From an uncultured Clostridia bacterium (lineage in GTDB: Bacteria > Bacillota > Clostridia > Oscillospirales > CAG-382): a DNA stretch of 9,062 nucleotides. The stretch spans positions 1 to 9,062 of the forward strand of contig CAJOMW010000033.1 of the NCBI GenBank assembly GCA_905235695.1, in the 5' to 3' direction. Position numbers and translations under genes: made by a program. Numbering within the stretch: the first letter of the stretch is position 1; the number at the start of each line of letters is the position of its first letter. Below the pieces are notes generated by a model. That model was not told the origin of the DNA and did not search any database. It saw only the letters and a list, made by a program, of their open reading frames with translations. Of the stretch, positions 6,532 to 9,062 are shown piece by piece.

Positions 6532-7548
6532 ATGAAAAGAATAGCGATAATAGGTCTCGGTGGGATATCCGAGGTACATATAGCGGCGATAGTCGGCTGC
6601 GAATTCGGAAAAATAGAGGCAATATGCGACATAGAGCCGGAAAAGATAGAGAACGCAAAGAAGGCTATTCCTTACCCCGTAAAGGAATATTCGGACTACA
6701 AAGAGATGCTGAAAGATGTAAAAGCGGACGTAGTCCACATCTGCACGCCACACTACCTGCACGCCGAAATGACAATAGAAGCAATGCGGAGCGGTGCGGA
6801 CGTCTACCTCGAAAAGCCGGCGGCAATGGATCCCGAAGAAGGGCTTGAAATGCTGAAGGTGCAAAAGGAGACAGGAAGAAAGGTCTGCGTGTCCTTTCAG
6901 AACAGAGTCACCGTCTCAAACCTTGAGGCAAAGAGGATAATAGACTCCGGAGAAATGGGCGGATTTCTCGGCGCAAGGGGCTTTATGACCTGGGACAGAG
7001 GCGGCGAATACTACACAAAGAGCACATGGCGCGGAAGGTGGGCGACCGAGGGCGGGGGAGTGCTCATGAATCAGTCGATACACACGCTCGACCTGCTCTA
7101 CTACTTTGGTGGAGACATAGCTCGCACTGAGGGAACGGCGTCCCTTCGTAAAAACGGAGATATAATAGAAGTCGAGGACACGGCGGAGGCGACGATATTC
7201 TACGAAAACGGCAAAAACGCCATCTTCTACGCCTCAAACTGCAACGCCGCAAATTCTCCCGTAATTATGGAAGTATTTCTCGAAAAGGGCTCCCTTATGA
7301 TAATCGGAAACAGCAAGCTCTTCAAGGACGTCGGAAACGGCTATGAGCTGATAGCCGACGACTCAAAGGAGGCGGTTGTCGGAAAAGCTGTCTGGGGATG
7401 CGGACACGCGAAGATGATGGAGCGGTTCTACTCGTCGATAGACGGAAACGAGAAGTACTACTGCACGCTTGAGGACGGTCTGAAGATACTGAAGGTCATC
7501 GAGGACATATACAAGACGTCTCCGAACAATTTCAAGGGTATACAGTGA
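6532..7548 (+). CDS. Gfo/Idh/MocA-family NAD(P)-dependent oxidoreductase
   Basis: The 338-residue protein has the two-domain layout of the family. An N-terminal Rossmann fold starts MKRIAIIGLGGIS (glycine-rich loop at residues 8-11), with an acidic residue after the second strand (ICDIEPEK), suggesting NAD preference. The EKP motif (Glu94, Lys95, Pro96) supplies the lysine typical of these dehydrogenases. A C-terminal alpha/beta domain contains GGGVLMNQSIHTLD, where His184 and Asp188 match the conserved catalytic region. Family members oxidise or reduce sugars, inositols or sugar acids; the substrate here cannot be told. GAAAGGA (6517-6523), 8 bases before ATG, supports the start. It is the last gene of the operon, 28 bases after tadA and immediately before a terminator. 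No sugar transporter or kinase lies beside it. Confidence 0.92.
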   Translation: MKRIAIIGLGGISEVHIAAIVGCEFGKIEAICDIEPEKIENAKKAIPYPVKEYSDYKEMLKDVKADVVHICTPHYLHAEMTIEAMRSGADVYLEKPAAMDPEEGLEMLKVQKETGRKVCVSFQNRVTVSNLEAKRIIDSGEMGGFLGARGFMTWDRGGEYYTKSTWRGRWATEGGGVLMNQSIHTLDLLYYFGGDIARTEGTASLRKNGDIIEVEDTAEATIFYENGKNAIFYASNCNAANSPVIMEVFLEKGSLMIIGNSKLFKDVGNGYELIADDSKEAVVGKAVWGCGHAKMMERFYSSIDGNEKYYCTLEDGLKILKVIEDIYKTSPNNFKGIQ

Positions 7549-7552
7549 TAAA

Positions 7553-7578
7553 AAAGCAGGCTTACGCCTGCTTTCTGT
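7553..7578 (+). terminator. Terminator of the CPBP-tadA-oxidoreductase operon
   Basis: AAAGCAGGC (7553-7561) pairs with GCCTGCTTT (7566-7574) around a TTAC loop, followed by the broken T tract CTGTTT. It begins four bases after the oxidoreductase stop codon. Confidence 0.85.
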
Positions 7579-7636
7579 TTGCCCAAAAGCCATATTTTCA
7601 ACAAGTTTAAGGTTTTATGGATTAACATTATTGAAC

Positions 7637-7662
7637 AAAAATACCCCGATATAATCGGGGTA
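7637..7662 (-). terminator. Terminator of the seven-gene tRNA operon
   Basis: TACCCCGAT (7642-7650) pairs with ATCGGGGTA (7654-7662) around a three-base loop. On the minus strand the stem is followed by five Ts (7637-7641). It begins four bases after the CCA end of the last tRNA (Thr). Confidence 0.88.
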
Positions 7663-7666
7663 AAAT

Positions 7667-7742
<76 letters not shown>

Positions 7743-7774
7743 ATATTTAATTTTTCCGCTCCGGATATACCGGT

Positions 7775-7851
7775 TGGCGATCCGGATGGGGCTCGAACCC
7801 ACGACCTCCAGCGTGACAGGCTGGCGTTCTAACCAACTGAACTACCGGACC
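7775..7851 (-). tRNA. tRNA-Asp (anticodon GTC), second copy in the operon
   Basis: The minus strand starts GGTCCGG and ends CCGGATC-G-CCA. The anticodon stem-loop is CCAGC-CTGTCAC-GCTGG, giving GTC, and the discriminator base G is the Asp identity base. It is 77 bases with an encoded CCA. All 77 bases are identical to the Asp gene at 8271-8347, while the spacers around the two copies differ. Confidence 0.96.
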
Positions 7852-7923
7852 GTGAATCGAAGCATTGCGTTACAGAAAAAGCTTTCCACTTCCTGATCAT
7901 TCGCTCTTGCTTCTTAATTTAAA

Positions 7924-7999
7924 TGGTGGGGGGTACAGGGCTCGAACCTGTGACCCTCTGCTTGTAGGGCAGATGCTCTCCCAGCTGAGCTAACCCCCC
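7924..7999 (-). tRNA. tRNA-Val (anticodon TAC)
   Basis: The minus strand starts GGGGGGT and ends ACCCCCC-A-CCA. The anticodon stem-loop is TCTGC-CCTACAA-GCAGA, giving TAC. It is 76 bases with an encoded CCA, and only two bases separate it from tRNA-Gly. Confidence 0.96.
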
Positions 8000-8001
8000 A
8001 T

Positions 8002-8077
8002 TGGAGCGGATTACGGGGCTCGAACCCGCCACCTCGACCTTGGCAAGGTCGCGCTCTACCAAATGAGCTAAATCCGC
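8002..8077 (-). tRNA. tRNA-Gly (anticodon GCC)
   Basis: The minus strand starts GCGGATT and ends AATCCGC-T-CCA. The anticodon stem-loop is CGACC-TTGCCAA-GGTCG, giving GCC. It is 76 bases with an encoded CCA. Confidence 0.96.
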
Positions 8078-8100
8078 GAAGAGTTTCTCGATTTTTCGTC

Positions 8101-8139
8101 CGCATTTACCATGCGGTCGGCTGCGGCATCAAAGCCGCA
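8101..8139. other. Two small hairpins in the Gly-Phe tRNA spacer
   Basis: CGCAT (8101-8105) pairs with ATGCG (8111-8115), and TGCGGC (8122-8127) pairs with GCCGCA (8134-8139). Neither is followed by a T run on the minus strand, so they look like processing or spacer structures in the tRNA precursor, not terminators. Confidence 0.4.
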
Positions 8140-8144
8140 AACCG

Positions 8145-8220
8145 TGGTGCCTCCGGTCGGAATTGAACCAACGACACGGGGATTTTCAGTCCCCTGCTCT
8201 ACCAACTGAGCTACAGAGGC
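8145..8220 (-). tRNA. tRNA-Phe (anticodon GAA)
   Basis: The minus strand starts GCCTCTG and ends CGGAGGC-A-CCA, with one T-G wobble in the acceptor stem. The anticodon stem-loop is GGGGA-CTGAAAA-TCCCC, giving GAA. It is 76 bases with an encoded CCA. Confidence 0.96.
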
Positions 8221-8270
8221 ATATTTTATATGCGTCCGTGATAGAGCATATATTATTGAAATACCAAAAA

Positions 8271-8347
8271 TGGCGATCCGGATGGGGCTCGAACCCACGA
8301 CCTCCAGCGTGACAGGCTGGCGTTCTAACCAACTGAACTACCGGACC
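8271..8347 (-). tRNA. tRNA-Asp (anticodon GTC), first copy in the operon
   Basis: The anticodon stem-loop is CCAGC-CTGTCAC-GCTGG and the discriminator is G. It is 77 bases with an encoded CCA, identical base for base to the copy at 7775-7851. It is the second gene in transcription order, after Trp. Confidence 0.96.
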
Positions 8348-8373
8348 GTAAAGGCCGATGATGCTTCACCGGC

Positions 8374-8449
8374 TGGCAGGGGAAGAAGGTTTCGAACCCT
8401 CGGCACGCGGTTTTGGAGACCGCTGCTCTACCAGCTGAGCTATTCCCCT
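8374..8449 (-). tRNA. tRNA-Trp (anticodon CCA)
   Basis: The minus strand starts AGGGGAA and ends TTCCCCT-G-CCA. The anticodon stem-loop is GCGGT-CTCCAAA-ACCGC, giving CCA. It is 76 bases with an encoded 3' CCA. It is the first gene of the operon, about 65 bases from the -10 box. With anticodon CCA it reads UGG only, which gives no support for reading UGA as Trp. Confidence 0.96.
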
Positions 8450-8514
8450 GTATAATCCTTAAGGCTATCGCCGCAAACCAGGTAAAATAACCCTCGGAAC
8501 AACACTGCTTGAGT

Positions 8515-8543
8515 AGTATATCATATTCAAAAAGATTTGTCAA
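8515..8543 (-). promoter_or_regulatory. Promoter of the seven-gene tRNA operon
   Basis: Read on the minus strand: TTGACA (8538-8543), a 17-base spacer, TATACT (8515-8520). The initially transcribed AAGCAG word (8505-8510) begins four bases after the -10 box. Boxes, spacing, the TGA before TATACT and this word all match the Leu-fMet operon promoter. Confidence 0.88.
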
Positions 8544-8557
8544 GAGTTTTTGACAAA
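8536..8557. repeat. Inverted repeat covering the tRNA promoter -35 box
   Basis: TTTGTCAA (8536-8543) and TTGACAAA (8550-8557) form a perfect 8-bp inverted repeat with a 6-base gap. One arm is the -35 box of the minus-strand tRNA promoter. The other arm is a plus-strand TTGACA without a matching -10 box 17 bases later. It could be an operator or chance in AT-rich DNA. Confidence 0.45.
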
Positions 8558-8601
8558 AAAACTTGATAAAAAATGGCGGTTTTTATCAATAGAACTGTGG
8601 G

Positions 8602-8932
8602 AAGCGGCGTCCCCCCATCTGATTCTGAAGCGCCGTTTTTGATACTTTGCTCTGCTGAGCAAAAATGCAGTATCAAAAGCTCTGCTTTTGATACTCATTA
8701 GCTGTTTTACTGCTGAGCGCAGGTGCAGTATCCAAAGTGCTTTCAGCACTTTGAGGAATACGGGATCTTCTTTTTGCGCGTGCAAAAAGAAGCAAAAAGC
8801 ACGTTTTCTTTCTCTTGTAAGAGAAAGAAAATAGAAAGAGAACTGCGTCGTCGCATAACGGGTTCCGTGCTTCGCACTCCACAGATGCGACGACGGTGCC
8901 ATGCCCGGTTTTACTACCCTTACAACGGGCAT
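8602..8932. repeat. Array of at least eight consecutive inverted repeats
   Basis: This stretch is almost entirely stem-loops: 8602-8609/8631-8638 (with wobble, followed by Ts); 8637-8646/8669-8678 enclosing 8646-8652/8657-8663; 8669-8680/8684-8695 (12 bp); 8708-8713/8725-8730; 8733-8741/8745-8753 (9 bp, loop TTC); 8767-8777/8782-8792 (11 bp); 8804-8816/8819-8831 (13 bp, two-base gap); 8846-8856/8885-8895 (11 bp, with inner GTGC-TTC-GCAC); and 8901-8907/8926-8932. The stems differ in sequence, so this is not a CRISPR array. Open frames of 106-131 codons cross it in overlapping registers on both strands, have no ribosome binding site and encode low-complexity runs. I read the region as noncoding and recognise no named element. 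Confidence 0.7.
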
Positions 8933-9062
8933 CATAAAAGCGTCGGTTGCAGTGCCTCAAAATTCTTCGGTGGAGTTGCTCATATAAAGAATGTTGCTCG
9001 TTTCCGCGCCATGGCAAGTTTTGCGGTCACGAGACTGCGGTGAGGGCGCGGTTTTGATGAGG
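8933..9062. other. Right-edge stretch without a recognisable gene
   Basis: No credible start with a ribosome binding site and no RNA gene is seen. A minus-strand frame is open from the window edge to a stop at 8957-8959 (about 34 codons, ending with residues STEEF). It could be the tail of a gene that begins outside the window, but I cannot recognise it. Confidence 0.3.

Noticed and set aside
8550..8578. Divergent plus-strand promoter opposite the tRNA promoter
   Set aside because: TTGACA at 8550-8555 has no -10-like sequence 16-18 bases downstream (ATGGCG is there).
8602..8932. CRISPR array
   Set aside because: The palindromes all differ in sequence and length and no constant direct repeat with regular spacers is present; no cas gene is nearby.
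8540..9043. ORFs of 106-131 codons across the palindrome array
   Set aside because: Three overlapping frames on both strands, low-complexity products, no start signals, and the sequence is better explained by stem-loops.

Overview
The window looks like chromosome of an anaerobic, low-to-mid-GC Gram-positive bacterium, most likely a gut-type member of class Clostridia. The basis is a single-chain pyruvate:ferredoxin oxidoreductase, strong AGGAGG-type ribosome binding sites, sigma-A promoters with consensus TTGACA/TATAAT boxes, tRNA genes that all encode their own CCA end, and heavy use of the isoleucine codon ATA. The exact genus cannot be read from the sequence.

Left edge (1-711): mobile-element debris. 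A transposase-like N-terminus with a TGA stop where the family has Trp runs in frame into the C-terminal catalytic end of a tyrosine recombinase. Next come a tandem 11-bp repeat, a hairpin terminator, and an exact 43-bp copy of the 3' part of the initiator tRNA gene, running from the anticodon loop to CCA. A GC-rich noncoding block of consecutive stem-loops separates this copy from the intact tRNA. This arrangement looks like an old integration site at the fMet tRNA gene.

First tRNA operon (712-952, minus strand): tRNA-Leu(TAA) then initiator tRNA-fMet(CAT), with a clear promoter and a probable hairpin terminator.

Central metabolism (1129-4855, plus strand): a monocistronic nifJ-type pyruvate:ferredoxin oxidoreductase of 1188 residues, with its own promoter, strong ribosome binding site and strong terminator. 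It would supply acetyl-CoA and reduced ferredoxin for fermentation.

Three-gene operon (4919-7578, plus strand): a consensus promoter drives a CPBP-family membrane protease homologue (TTG start), then tadA (tRNA adenosine deaminase for the wobble position of tRNA-Arg), then a Gfo/Idh/MocA-type NAD(P)-dependent oxidoreductase, closed by a terminator. The three products have no obvious shared pathway.

Second tRNA operon (7637-8543, minus strand): in transcription order Trp, Asp, Phe, Gly, Val, Asp, Thr, with promoter and terminator. The two Asp genes are identical. Its promoter and first transcribed bases resemble those of the Leu-fMet operon.

Right edge (8569-9062): no convincing gene. About 330 bases are packed with at least eight consecutive perfect or near-perfect inverted repeats, several with mutually exclusive pairings. 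This palindrome array and the GC-rich stem-loop block at 526-670 are the least explained parts of the window.
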